A stretch of DNA of 64,000 nucleotides from Paucidesulfovibrio sp050251775 (GTDB lineage Bacteria > Desulfobacterota > Desulfovibrionia > Desulfovibrionales > Desulfovibrionaceae), in contig JBFWMD010000002.1 of assembly GCA_050251775.1 (NCBI GenBank), positions 28,550 through 92,549 of the forward strand. Direction: 5' to 3'. A program made the translations under genes and the position numbers. Positions 24,130 through 31,967 of this stretch are shown in pieces; position 1 is the stretch's first letter, and each line of letters starts with the position of its first letter. The notes beneath the pieces are model-generated. The model had not been told where the DNA came from. It searched no databases and was given only the letters and a program-made list of their open reading frames with translations.

Positions 24130-25152
24130 ATGAAACATGGTAAATTGGTTCTCGCCGCCATGCTCGCGGCGTTTCTGGTGCTGATGTCCACGCTGGCCTT
24201 CGCCGGGGACATCCTGGTCTACACCGCCCTGGAAGATGACGAAATTCCCATTTACCTCGACATCTTCAAGAAGGCCCACCCGGAAATCAACGTCAAGATC
24301 GTCCGCGACTCCACCGGCATCGTGACCACCAAGCTGCTGGCCGAGAAGGACAACCCGCAGGCCGACGTGGTCTGGGGAACCGCCGCCACCTCCCTGATGC
24401 TCTGCGACCAGGCTGGCATGATCGAACCGTACGCCCCCAAGTATCTCGACAAGGTCGTTCCGACCATGCGCGATTCCAACGCCGTGCCCCACTGGGTCGG
24501 CATCAAGGCCTGGATGACCGGTTTCGTCACCAACACCGTGGAAGCCAAGGCCCTGGGCCTGCCCATCCCGCAGTCCTACCAGGACCTGCTCAAGCCCGTG
24601 TACAAGGACCAGTTGGTCATGCCCAACCCCAACTCCTCGGGAACCGGCTTCCTGACCGTCTCCGCCATTCTCCAGCTCATGGGCGAGGAAAAGGGCTGGG
24701 CCTATCTGGACGAACTGCACAAGAACATCGCCCGCTACACCCACTCCGGTTCCAAGCCCGCCAAACTGGCCGGTTCCGGCGAAGTGCCCGTGGGCATCTC
24801 TTTTGCCTATCGCGGCTTCATGCAGAAGCAGAAGGGCGAACCCGTCGTGACCACCTTCCCCGCGGAAGGCTCCGGCTGGGATGTTGAAGCCAACGCCCTG
24901 ATCAAGAAAGACCACATCAAGGCCGACGCCAAAACCTTCCTGGACTGGGCCATCAGCCCCGAGGTCATGAAGGCCTACGGCAAGGTGTACCCCGTCACCG
25001 CCTACCCCAGCGGCAACCCGATTCCGGAAGGATACCCCAAGGATCCGTCCGCGCAGATGATCAAGAACGACTTCAACTGGGCCGCCAAGAACCGCACCCG
25101 CATTCTCAAAGAATGGGCCGCCCGCTACGACGGCAAGTCCGACCCGAAATAA
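24130..25152 (+). CDS. 2-aminoethylphosphonate ABC transporter substrate-binding protein
   Basis: A 340-residue periplasmic binding protein (Fbp/PotD-like fold) with a Sec signal peptide (LAAMLAAFLVLMSTLAFAG) and the mature start ILVYTALEDDEIPIYLDIF. It resembles the PhnS2-type binding proteins that accompany phnW/phnX. Start ATG 24130 has AGGAG at a spacing of ten; ATG 24121 would be one base from it. It is followed by a strong hairpin before the ATPase gene, which would give more binding protein than transporter. A divergent-looking leader of about 240 bases lies upstream. Confidence 0.88.
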   Translation: MKHGKLVLAAMLAAFLVLMSTLAFAGDILVYTALEDDEIPIYLDIFKKAHPEINVKIVRDSTGIVTTKLLAEKDNPQADVVWGTAATSLMLCDQAGMIEPYAPKYLDKVVPTMRDSNAVPHWVGIKAWMTGFVTNTVEAKALGLPIPQSYQDLLKPVYKDQLVMPNPNSSGTGFLTVSAILQLMGEEKGWAYLDELHKNIARYTHSGSKPAKLAGSGEVPVGISFAYRGFMQKQKGEPVVTTFPAEGSGWDVEANALIKKDHIKADAKTFLDWAISPEVMKAYGKVYPVTAYPSGNPIPEGYPKDPSAQMIKNDFNWAAKNRTRILKEWAARYDGKSDPK

Positions 25153-25166
25153 CCCTCCGGACAACC

Positions 25167-25201
25167 GGCCCGGCCCTGGTCGTTTTTTCCAGGGCCGGGC
25201 C
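25167..25201 (+). terminator. Hairpin between binding-protein and ATPase genes
   Basis: GGCCCGGCCCTGG and CCAGGGCCGGGCC form a perfect 13-bp stem with a loop that contains TTTTTT. No T-run follows the stem, so it is probably a partial terminator or 3' stabiliser that raises binding-protein yield relative to the transporter genes. Confidence 0.7.
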
Positions 25202-25225
25202 TCTTCCATTACGAAAGGCGGCATC

Positions 25226-26317
25226 ATGAACGCAGCATCCTATTTGCAGGTGGAGAACGTGACCAAGACTTTCGGGTCCTTCACCGCCCTGAAAAACGTC
25301 AGCTTCAACGCGGCCAAGGGAGAATTCATCTCCATCCTCGGTCCTTCCGGCTGCGGCAAGACCACCATTCTTCGCGTGGTGGCCGGGCTGGAGCTCCAGG
25401 ACTCGGGTTCGGTCCGGCTCATGGACCGGGACGTGTCCGCCCTGCCCGTTTCCAAGCGCCACGTGGGCATCGTGTTCCAGTCCTACGCGCTCTTTCCCAA
25501 CCTTACAGCCACGGACAACGTGGCCTACGGACTGAGAAAAAACATGAAGGACCGCCGCGCCATCAACAACCGCGTGGATGAACTGATCAAAATGGTGGGG
25601 CTGACCGAAGTCAAAGGCAAGTATCCCGCCCAGATGTCCGGCGGCCAGCAGCAGCGGGTGGCCCTGGCCCGTGCGCTCGCGCTCTCGCCGAATCTCCTGC
25701 TCCTCGACGAGCCGCTCTCCGCCCTGGATGCCCAGGTGCGCGTCAAGCTGCGCGGCGAAATCCGGGCGCTGACCCAACGGCTCGGACTGACCACCATCAT
25801 GGTCACCCATGACCAGGAAGAGGCGCTGACCATGGCCGACCGGATTCTGGTCATGAATCGGGGACGGCTGGTGCAGAACGGAACCCCGGCCGAGATCTAC
25901 GATGTTCCCGCCTCGCCCTTTGTCGCCTCCTTCATCGGCTCCATGAATTTTCTCCGGGGCGACATGAACTGGGACAAGCGCACCTTTTCCAAGGGTGACG
26001 TTTCCCTCAGGGTGGAGCGCTCCACAGCGCCCTTCGGTACGGAAGCGGTTGCCGCCATTCGACCCGAGGACATCCTCGTGAGCACCAACGGTGAGTCCGG
26101 CGACAACGTCTTCGAGGTTCAGGTGGACGAGGTCGAGTACCGTGGCCCGGTGTACCGGCTCTCCATGCGGCTGCCCCTCGGCCAGGGCCACACCGCGCCG
26201 CTGGTGGCGGAAATGGCGGCGGAAAAAGTACGCCGGTTGGACATGCGCGAACAATCAACGGCCAAGATCATCCTGCCTGCGGACAGGGTCCATCTGTTCC
26301 AGCCGGAGCAGGGCTGA
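25226..26317 (+). CDS. 2-aminoethylphosphonate ABC transporter ATPase
   Basis: A 363-residue ATPase with Walker A GPSGCGKTT, signature MSGGQQQRVA, Walker B LLLLDEPLSALD, switch histidine VTHDQEEA and a C-terminal TOBE-type domain (~270-355). This is the PotA/FbpC architecture used by PhnT2-type proteins. It energises the double-domain permease encoded four bases downstream. Confidence 0.9.
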   Translation: MNAASYLQVENVTKTFGSFTALKNVSFNAAKGEFISILGPSGCGKTTILRVVAGLELQDSGSVRLMDRDVSALPVSKRHVGIVFQSYALFPNLTATDNVAYGLRKNMKDRRAINNRVDELIKMVGLTEVKGKYPAQMSGGQQQRVALARALALSPNLLLLDEPLSALDAQVRVKLRGEIRALTQRLGLTTIMVTHDQEEALTMADRILVMNRGRLVQNGTPAEIYDVPASPFVASFIGSMNFLRGDMNWDKRTFSKGDVSLRVERSTAPFGTEAVAAIRPEDILVSTNGESGDNVFEVQVDEVEYRGPVYRLSMRLPLGQGHTAPLVAEMAAEKVRRLDMREQSTAKIILPADRVHLFQPEQG

Positions 26318-26321
26318 GGAC

Positions 26322-28070
26322 ATGCATACCGCCGCCACGCAAGCCGCTCGCCCACGAATCCAATCCACCTTCGACACGGAACGCTGGCTGAAACGCGCCC
26401 TGATTCTGCTGGTGGCCGCTTGGCTCGTTGTCTTCGTGATCCTGCCGCTGTTCCAGCTGCTCTCCAAAAGTTTTTTCAGTAACGAGGGGGCATTCGTCGG
26501 TTTCGCAAACTATATCGAGTATTTTTCCACGCCCTCGCTGCGAACGTCCATCGGCAATTCCATTTTCGTCTCCCTGACCACGACGCTCATTTCCGTGACC
26601 CTCGGATTCTTCTTCGCCTACGCCCTGACCCGCACCCACATCCCCGGAAAGACCTTCTTCCGGTTTCTCTCCATGATGCCGCTGTTCGCGCCCACGTTGC
26701 TGAACGGCATCGCGCTCATCTATCTCTTCGGGCGCAAGGGGCTCATCACGCTCGGCTTTTTCGGTGCCATTCCCGGTGTGGACATCGGACTTTACGGCCC
26801 GGTCGGAATCGTCATCTCCGAGGTGATCTTCACCTTTCCCCAGGCCATGCTCATTCTCTCCGTGGCGCTGCGCATGACCGACGCGCGGCTCTACGAGGCC
26901 TCCCAATCCATGGGCGCGTCCAACATGCGCACCTTCTTCACGGTGACGCTCCCGAGCATCAAATACGGGCTCATCTCCGCCATCTTCGTCTGCTTCATCC
27001 TCGCCTTCACTGATTTCGGCGCGCCCAAGGTGGTCGGCGGACATTTCAACATTCTGGCCACGGACATCTACAAGCAGGTCATCGGCCAGCAGAATTTCGT
27101 TATGGGTGCGGTGGTTTCCGTGGTGCTCCTGGTTCCCACCGTCCTGGCCTTCATCCTGGACCGCATTGCCCAGCGCAAGCAGGTCTCCATGATCCAGGCC
27201 AAATCCGTGCCCCTGGTCGCGAAAAAAGAACCCATGCGGGACACGCTCTACCTGGTCTACTGCTCGTTCATCGCCTTGCTCATCCTGGGCTTCTTCGCCA
27301 CGGCGCTCTATGCCTCGCTGGTGAATGTCTGGCCCTACAATCTGGAACTCGGGTTCTGGAACTACCACTTCAAGGGCACGGGCGGCGGCGGATACTCGGC
27401 CTTCTTCAACTCCATCCGCATGTCCCTGTACACCGCCGTGGTGGGAACCTCCGTAACCTTTGTCTCCGCCTACCTCATCGAAAAGAGCCGGGGAATGCGT
27501 TCGCTCCGGCAGGCCAGCTACTTTCTGTCCATCATTCCGCTCGCCCTGCCGGGCCTGGTCATCGGCATGGCCTACATCTTCTTCTTCAACGCGCCGGGCT
27601 GGAACATCTTTGGTGTGGAAGTCCCCAACCCCTTCAACTGGATGTACGCCACCATGGTCATCCTGGTGCTCAGCAACATCGTCCATTTCTATTCCGTCAG
27701 CTTTCTCACGGCCACCACCGCCCTCAAACAGTTGGACAAGGAATTCGAAACTGTTTCCGAATCCCTGGGCGTGCCGTTCTACCGGACCTTCTTCGAGGTC
27801 ACCGTGCCGGTCTGCCTGCCCGCCATTCTGGAAGTGGGCATGTACTTTTTCGTCAACTCCATGGCCACGGTCTCGGCAGTCATCTTCCTCTATTCCGCGG
27901 ACATCCCCCTGGCCTCGGTGGCCATCGCCAACATGGACGACGCCGGGGACATCGCTCCGGCCTGCGCCATGTCCGTTCTCGTGGTTCTGACCAACATCGC
28001 GGTGCGCGGGCTGTACACCCTGCTGACCGCCTCAGTCCGCAAACGGACCGGCGCCTGGATCAAACGCTGA
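26322..28070 (+). CDS. 2-aminoethylphosphonate ABC transporter permease, two fused domains
   Basis: A 582-residue permease with two copies of the binding-protein-dependent transport domain. The first EAA-type loop is YEASQSMGASNMRTFFTVTLP; the second lies near FETVSESLGVPFYRTFFEVT. A cytoplasmic linker (KQVSMIQAK) joins the halves. This fused layout is typical of PhnU2-type permeases and FbpB. ATG 26322 is four bases after the ATPase stop; the open frame extends upstream inside the ATPase gene without homology. The fused protein replaces the separate PhnU and PhnV subunits. Confidence 0.9.
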   Translation: MHTAATQAARPRIQSTFDTERWLKRALILLVAAWLVVFVILPLFQLLSKSFFSNEGAFVGFANYIEYFSTPSLRTSIGNSIFVSLTTTLISVTLGFFFAYALTRTHIPGKTFFRFLSMMPLFAPTLLNGIALIYLFGRKGLITLGFFGAIPGVDIGLYGPVGIVISEVIFTFPQAMLILSVALRMTDARLYEASQSMGASNMRTFFTVTLPSIKYGLISAIFVCFILAFTDFGAPKVVGGHFNILATDIYKQVIGQQNFVMGAVVSVVLLVPTVLAFILDRIAQRKQVSMIQAKSVPLVAKKEPMRDTLYLVYCSFIALLILGFFATALYASLVNVWPYNLELGFWNYHFKGTGGGGYSAFFNSIRMSLYTAVVGTSVTFVSAYLIEKSRGMRSLRQASYFLSIIPLALPGLVIGMAYIFFFNAPGWNIFGVEVPNPFNWMYATMVILVLSNIVHFYSVSFLTATTALKQLDKEFETVSESLGVPFYRTFFEVTVPVCLPAILEVGMYFFVNSMATVSAVIFLYSADIPLASVAIANMDDAGDIAPACAMSVLVVLTNIAVRGLYTLLTASVRKRTGAWIKR

Positions 28071-28126
28071 ACACGCGGGAACGCCCGGTCCGGTTCCAGG
28101 AAAAGGGAAACTGTAACACATCGAGA

Positions 28127-28148
28127 GGATGAATATTGGAATTCATCC
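28127..28148. promoter_or_regulatory. Perfect inverted repeat before the catabolic genes
   Basis: GGATGAAT, six bases, then ATTCATCC in the 160-base gap between the transporter and phnX. It may be an operator or hairpin controlling catabolic genes separately from transport. Its arms share only GGA and AAT with the proposed PhnF operator. Confidence 0.4.
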
Positions 28149-28231
28149 GTTCTCAAGACCCTGGCCCGGCGTATTGTGGGTCTGTCAGCGAAACCCAACC
28201 CCGGAGAACCTTCCGAACACATGGAGAAACA

Positions 28232-29071
28232 ATGGACGCATTCATCCGCAATCATCCCTATACCGGGCCGGTGCGTGCCGTGGTCCTGGATTGGGCAGGA
28301 ACCGCCGTGGACTATGGCTCCGTGGGTCCGGTGGCGGTTTTCGTCGAGGTTTTCGCCCGGCGGGGGGTGGACGTGACCTGGGCCGAGGCGCGAAAACCCA
28401 TGGGACTGATGAAACGGGACCACATCGTCTCCATGTGCCAGGATCCGTCCGTGCTTAAAAAATGGCGCGCCGCCACAGGCGCGGACCCCGGTCTTGCGGA
28501 CATCGACGCCATGTACCATGAGACCGAAAAGCTCATGGTGGCCTGCATCGCCAGACATTCCGACCCGATTCCCGGCCTGCTGGAAGCCGTCGGCGAACTG
28601 CGGGCCATGGGCGTCAAGATCGGTTCCTCCACTGGCTACACCGGCCCCATGATGGACGTGCTCGTCCCCGAAGCCGCGAAAAAGGGATACAGCCCGGATT
28701 CCATCGTCTGCTCCACGGACGTGCCGCGCGGAAGGCCCTATCCCTGGATGTGCTTCCAGAACGCCATCAACCTGGAAGTGTACCCCATGGAGGCGATGGT
28801 CAAAATCGGCGACTCCCTTTCCGACGTGCAGGAGGGCCTCAACGCGGGCATGTGGAGCATTGGCCTGACCAAATCCGGAAACGAGATGGGCATGACCCTG
28901 GAAGAGCTTCAGGCCACGCCCGAAAGGGACATCGCTGTCCGGATCGCGGAAAACGAAGCCCGGTTCCGCTCCGCTGGCGCGCACTACGTCGCCGAATCCA
29001 TTGCCCAGTGCCCGGATCTCATCCGCGCGATCAACGAGCGCCTTGCCCGGGGCGAAGTCCCGACCCCGTAA
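28232..29071 (+). CDS. phnX: Phosphonoacetaldehyde hydrolase (phosphonatase)
   Basis: A 279-residue HAD-superfamily enzyme. Asp20 in LDWAGT is the nucleophile and Lys61 in MGLMKRDHI the Schiff-base lysine; both match the known D12/K53 pair of the Bacillus enzyme after a constant offset of eight. Further HAD motifs are SSTGYTGP and KIGDSLSDV. It cleaves phosphonoacetaldehyde to acetaldehyde and phosphate (EC 3.11.1.1). Start ATG 28232 has TGGAGA a few bases upstream. It is followed by pbfA and phnW, which both produce its substrate. Confidence 0.95.
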   Translation: MDAFIRNHPYTGPVRAVVLDWAGTAVDYGSVGPVAVFVEVFARRGVDVTWAEARKPMGLMKRDHIVSMCQDPSVLKKWRAATGADPGLADIDAMYHETEKLMVACIARHSDPIPGLLEAVGELRAMGVKIGSSTGYTGPMMDVLVPEAAKKGYSPDSIVCSTDVPRGRPYPWMCFQNAINLEVYPMEAMVKIGDSLSDVQEGLNAGMWSIGLTKSGNEMGMTLEELQATPERDIAVRIAENEARFRSAGAHYVAESIAQCPDLIRAINERLARGEVPTP

Positions 29072-29089
29072 CCACGGAGACGAACCGGC

Positions 29090-30472
29090 ATGCCATCCAA
29101 GGACAAGCCGCGTCTCACAGAGGGGGACGTGAATCTTTCTCCCCACCGCGCCCCCTGGCTGGACAAGCTCGGACCTGACACGCGGCGGCTCCTGCGACAA
29201 GACGCCAAGGTCTTCCTGCATCAATCCCTGTCCACGCCCTGCCTGGATGTGCTGGCAGGCTGCGCCGGAAGCACGCTTACGGATCTGGACGGTCGGGAAT
29301 TTCTCGATTTTCACGGCAACTCCGTGCATCAGGTGGGCTTCGCCAATGCCCACGTTCTCGACGCGATTCGCTCCCAGCTCGACACGCTGTGCTTTTCTCC
29401 GCGCAGATACACCAATGAACCCGCCATCAATCTGGCCCAAAAGTTGGTGGATCTGGCGTCCGGGCATGAAGATTCCCGCAGATTGGGCAAGGTTCTGTTC
29501 GCACCGGGCGGAACCTCGGCCGTGGGCATGGCCCTGAAGCTCGCCCGCGTTGTCACGGGGCGACACAAGACCATCTCCATGTGGGACTCGTTCCACGGCG
29601 CCTCGCTGGACGCCATCTCCGTGGGAGGCGAAGCACTTTTCCGCGCGGGCATTGGTCCGCTTCTGCCGGGCACGGAACACGTTCCCCCGGCCGAGCCATA
29701 CCGCTGCCTCTGGAATCCAGGGGGCAGTTGCCGGGACTGCGACCTGCGCTGTGCCCGCTATGTGGAATACGTGCTGGAAAAGGAAGGCGACGTGGCCTGC
29801 GTACTGGCCGAACCAATGCGCTGCACCACGGTGAACCCGCCCCCGCCAGGCTACTGGACAGCCATCCGCAAGGCCTGCGACAGGCACGGCGCGCTGCTCA
29901 TCTTTGATGAAACCGCCCTCTGCCTGGGACGCACCGGAACCATGTACGCCTTTGAAAATTTTGGCGTGGTCCCGGACATCGTGACCCTGGGCAAGGGCCT
30001 GGGCGGTGGCGTCTTTCCTCTGGCCGCCATGTTGGCACGCACGGATCTGGACCGGGCGGGAGACATCGCGCTCGGCCACTACACCCACGAAAAAAGCCCG
30101 GTGGCCTGCGCGGCCGGACTGGCCGCCATCGAGGTCATTGAGCGCGAAGACCTCCTGGTGCGGACACGCGCGCTGGGTGCAGCCGTTCTGGACAAGCTCC
30201 GGGGCTGGATCGCGGTGCATCCCCTGGTGGGCGACGCACGCGGGCTCGGCCTCTGCCTGGGCCTGGAGCTGGTGCGCGCGGATGCGACTCCGGCGACCAA
30301 CGAGGCGGACAGCGTGCTCTACCGCTGCCTGGAACGCGGTTTGAGCTTCAAGGTTTCCGGCGGCAACTTTTTGACCCTGACCCCGCCGCTGACCGTCACA
30401 AACGAGGAAATGGACCGCGCACTGGGCATCCTGGAAGCGGCCATCACGGAAACAGAATCGGAACTTTTTTAA
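29090..30472 (+). CDS. pbfA: Class III aminotransferase-fold PLP enzyme, probable 1-hydroxy-2-aminoethylphosphonate ammonia-lyase
   Basis: A 460-residue fold-type I, class III aminotransferase homologue. Lys302 in LGKGLGGGVFP is the PLP lysine, the aspartate of LLIFDETALCLGRTG binds the ring nitrogen, and SFHGASLDA is the aromatic/His PLP-stacking site. Genes of this type between phnX and phnW encode PbfA, which eliminates ammonia from (R)-1-hydroxy-2-aminoethylphosphonate to give phosphonoacetaldehyde. Assignment rests on fold plus context; an ordinary omega-aminotransferase is the alternative. It carries an extra cysteine-rich stretch (CLWNPGGSCRDCDLRC, ~205-220) whose role I do not know. 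Confidence 0.78.
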   Translation: MPSKDKPRLTEGDVNLSPHRAPWLDKLGPDTRRLLRQDAKVFLHQSLSTPCLDVLAGCAGSTLTDLDGREFLDFHGNSVHQVGFANAHVLDAIRSQLDTLCFSPRRYTNEPAINLAQKLVDLASGHEDSRRLGKVLFAPGGTSAVGMALKLARVVTGRHKTISMWDSFHGASLDAISVGGEALFRAGIGPLLPGTEHVPPAEPYRCLWNPGGSCRDCDLRCARYVEYVLEKEGDVACVLAEPMRCTTVNPPPPGYWTAIRKACDRHGALLIFDETALCLGRTGTMYAFENFGVVPDIVTLGKGLGGGVFPLAAMLARTDLDRAGDIALGHYTHEKSPVACAAGLAAIEVIEREDLLVRTRALGAAVLDKLRGWIAVHPLVGDARGLGLCLGLELVRADATPATNEADSVLYRCLERGLSFKVSGGNFLTLTPPLTVTNEEMDRALGILEAAITETESELF

Positions 30473-30490
30473 TCAAAAGCGAGTAATCTC

Positions 30491-31606
30491 ATGGAATTGA
30501 AAAACCTTCCGGACAATCCTTACATTCTGCTCACCCCAGGACCGCTGTCCACCTCCAAGACGGTCAAGGCCACCATGCTTCGCGACTGGTGTACCTGGGA
30601 TAACGACTACAATGCCATTGTCCAGGACATCCGAGCGCGCCTGGCCCGGTTGGCCGGAAGCAGTGAGCGCTTCACTGCCGTGCTTATGCAGGGCAGCGGC
30701 ACTTTTTCCGTGGAGGCCACCGTGGGCAGCGTCGTTCCGGAAGACGGCAAGCTGCTTGTGGTCGCCAACGGCCATTATGGAGAACGCATCGGCGTCATGG
30801 CCGAACGACTGCGCATGCGCTCCGCCCTGCTTGATTTCGGCGAGTTGGACCAGGTCGATCCTCAGGCCGTGGCCAACACTCTGGACGCGGACCCGGAAAT
30901 CACACATGTGGCCGTGGTCCACTGTGAAACCACCACCGGCATGCTCAACCCGGTGAAGGAGATCGGCGCGATCACGAAGCAACGGGGCAAGATCCTGATC
31001 ATCGACGCCATGTCCAGTTTCGGCGGTATTCCCATGGACATGGACGACCTGCACTGCGATTTTCTCATTTCCAGCGCCAACAAGTGCATCCAGGGCGTGC
31101 CGGGCTTCGGCTTCGTCATTGCCCGCCGCAGCGAACTGGAAAAATGCGCGGACAATGCCCGGTCCCTCAGCCTTGATCTGTACCGGCAATGGCATGAAAT
31201 GGAACACAAGAACGGCAAATGGCGCTACACCTCACCCACCCATGTGGTCCGCGCCTTTGCCCAGGCCATGAACGAGCTGGACCTGGAGGGCGGAGTCGCC
31301 GCCCGCTTTGAGCGCTACACCAAAAACCACGACACGCTGGTCAGCGGCATGCGCGGACTCGGGTTCATCTGCCTGCTGCCGGACCAGTGCCAGTCTCCGA
31401 TCATCACCTCCTTCATGAATCCGGAGCACCCGGCCTACGACTTCAATAAATTTTATGCGGAGCTGAAAGGGCGCGGCTGGGTCATCTATCCCGGTAAAGT
31501 CACCGGCGCCGACACCTTCCGCATCGGCAACATCGGCCACGTCTTCCCCGCCGACATCCAGGAGCTCGTCAAGGCCGTGGAGGCCTCCATGTACTGGACG
31601 CGGTAG
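30491..31606 (+). CDS. phnW: 2-aminoethylphosphonate--pyruvate transaminase
   Basis: A 371-residue class V PLP transaminase: LLTPGPLSTSKTVK start, RDWCTWDNDY, QGSGTFSVEA, HCETTTGMLNPV, AMSSFGG and Lys198 in SSANKCIQG as the PLP lysine, at the position typical of PhnW. It converts 2-aminoethylphosphonate and pyruvate to phosphonoacetaldehyde and alanine (EC 2.6.1.37). It is last in the phn operon, 18 bases after pbfA. Confidence 0.96.
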   Translation: MELKNLPDNPYILLTPGPLSTSKTVKATMLRDWCTWDNDYNAIVQDIRARLARLAGSSERFTAVLMQGSGTFSVEATVGSVVPEDGKLLVVANGHYGERIGVMAERLRMRSALLDFGELDQVDPQAVANTLDADPEITHVAVVHCETTTGMLNPVKEIGAITKQRGKILIIDAMSSFGGIPMDMDDLHCDFLISSANKCIQGVPGFGFVIARRSELEKCADNARSLSLDLYRQWHEMEHKNGKWRYTSPTHVVRAFAQAMNELDLEGGVAARFERYTKNHDTLVSGMRGLGFICLLPDQCQSPIITSFMNPEHPAYDFNKFYAELKGRGWVIYPGKVTGADTFRIGNIGHVFPADIQELVKAVEASMYWTR

Positions 31607-31967
31607 GCCTTGTCTCGGACGCCGCACGGACGGACAGGAAATGCACTCCTGTCCGCCCGCGCGATTCTCCGTCCCTGCGTACCAGGCGCGGACGGTCTAT
31701 GGAATCGCCATCCTGGACCGGACCAAAGCGCCCTCGAGGGCTTCGTGTTGAAACCTGATCACCGTGGCCCCCCTGTGCTCCCGAACAAATGTTGCGCGGC
31801 CTGCCCCGCCTGGCGTGCGGCATATTCATTTTGCAACCGTCGCATCAGCAGCTTTACTTTTCTAATTTCATACCTTTTGCGTGTCACTATTTTAGATTTT
31901 GTGCTTGAAATTTTCTCGCCACTATGGAAGATTCCGGGCGAAACCCAACGCCAACCAGGTATCATCC
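31607..31967. other. Intergenic: phn operon hairpin and AT-rich TonB2 promoter region
   Basis: This 361-base gap starts with the hairpin at 31631. From about 31830 to 31930 it turns AT-rich, presumably the promoter of the DUF3450-ExbB operon; I see no clear Fur box. No ORF with a ribosome-binding site is visible. Confidence 0.45.
31631..31655 (+). terminator. Hairpin after phnW
   Basis: CGGACAGGA and TCCTGTCCG form a 9-bp stem with a 7-nt loop 25 bases after the phnW stop. There is no T-run, so termination strength is uncertain. Confidence 0.5.
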
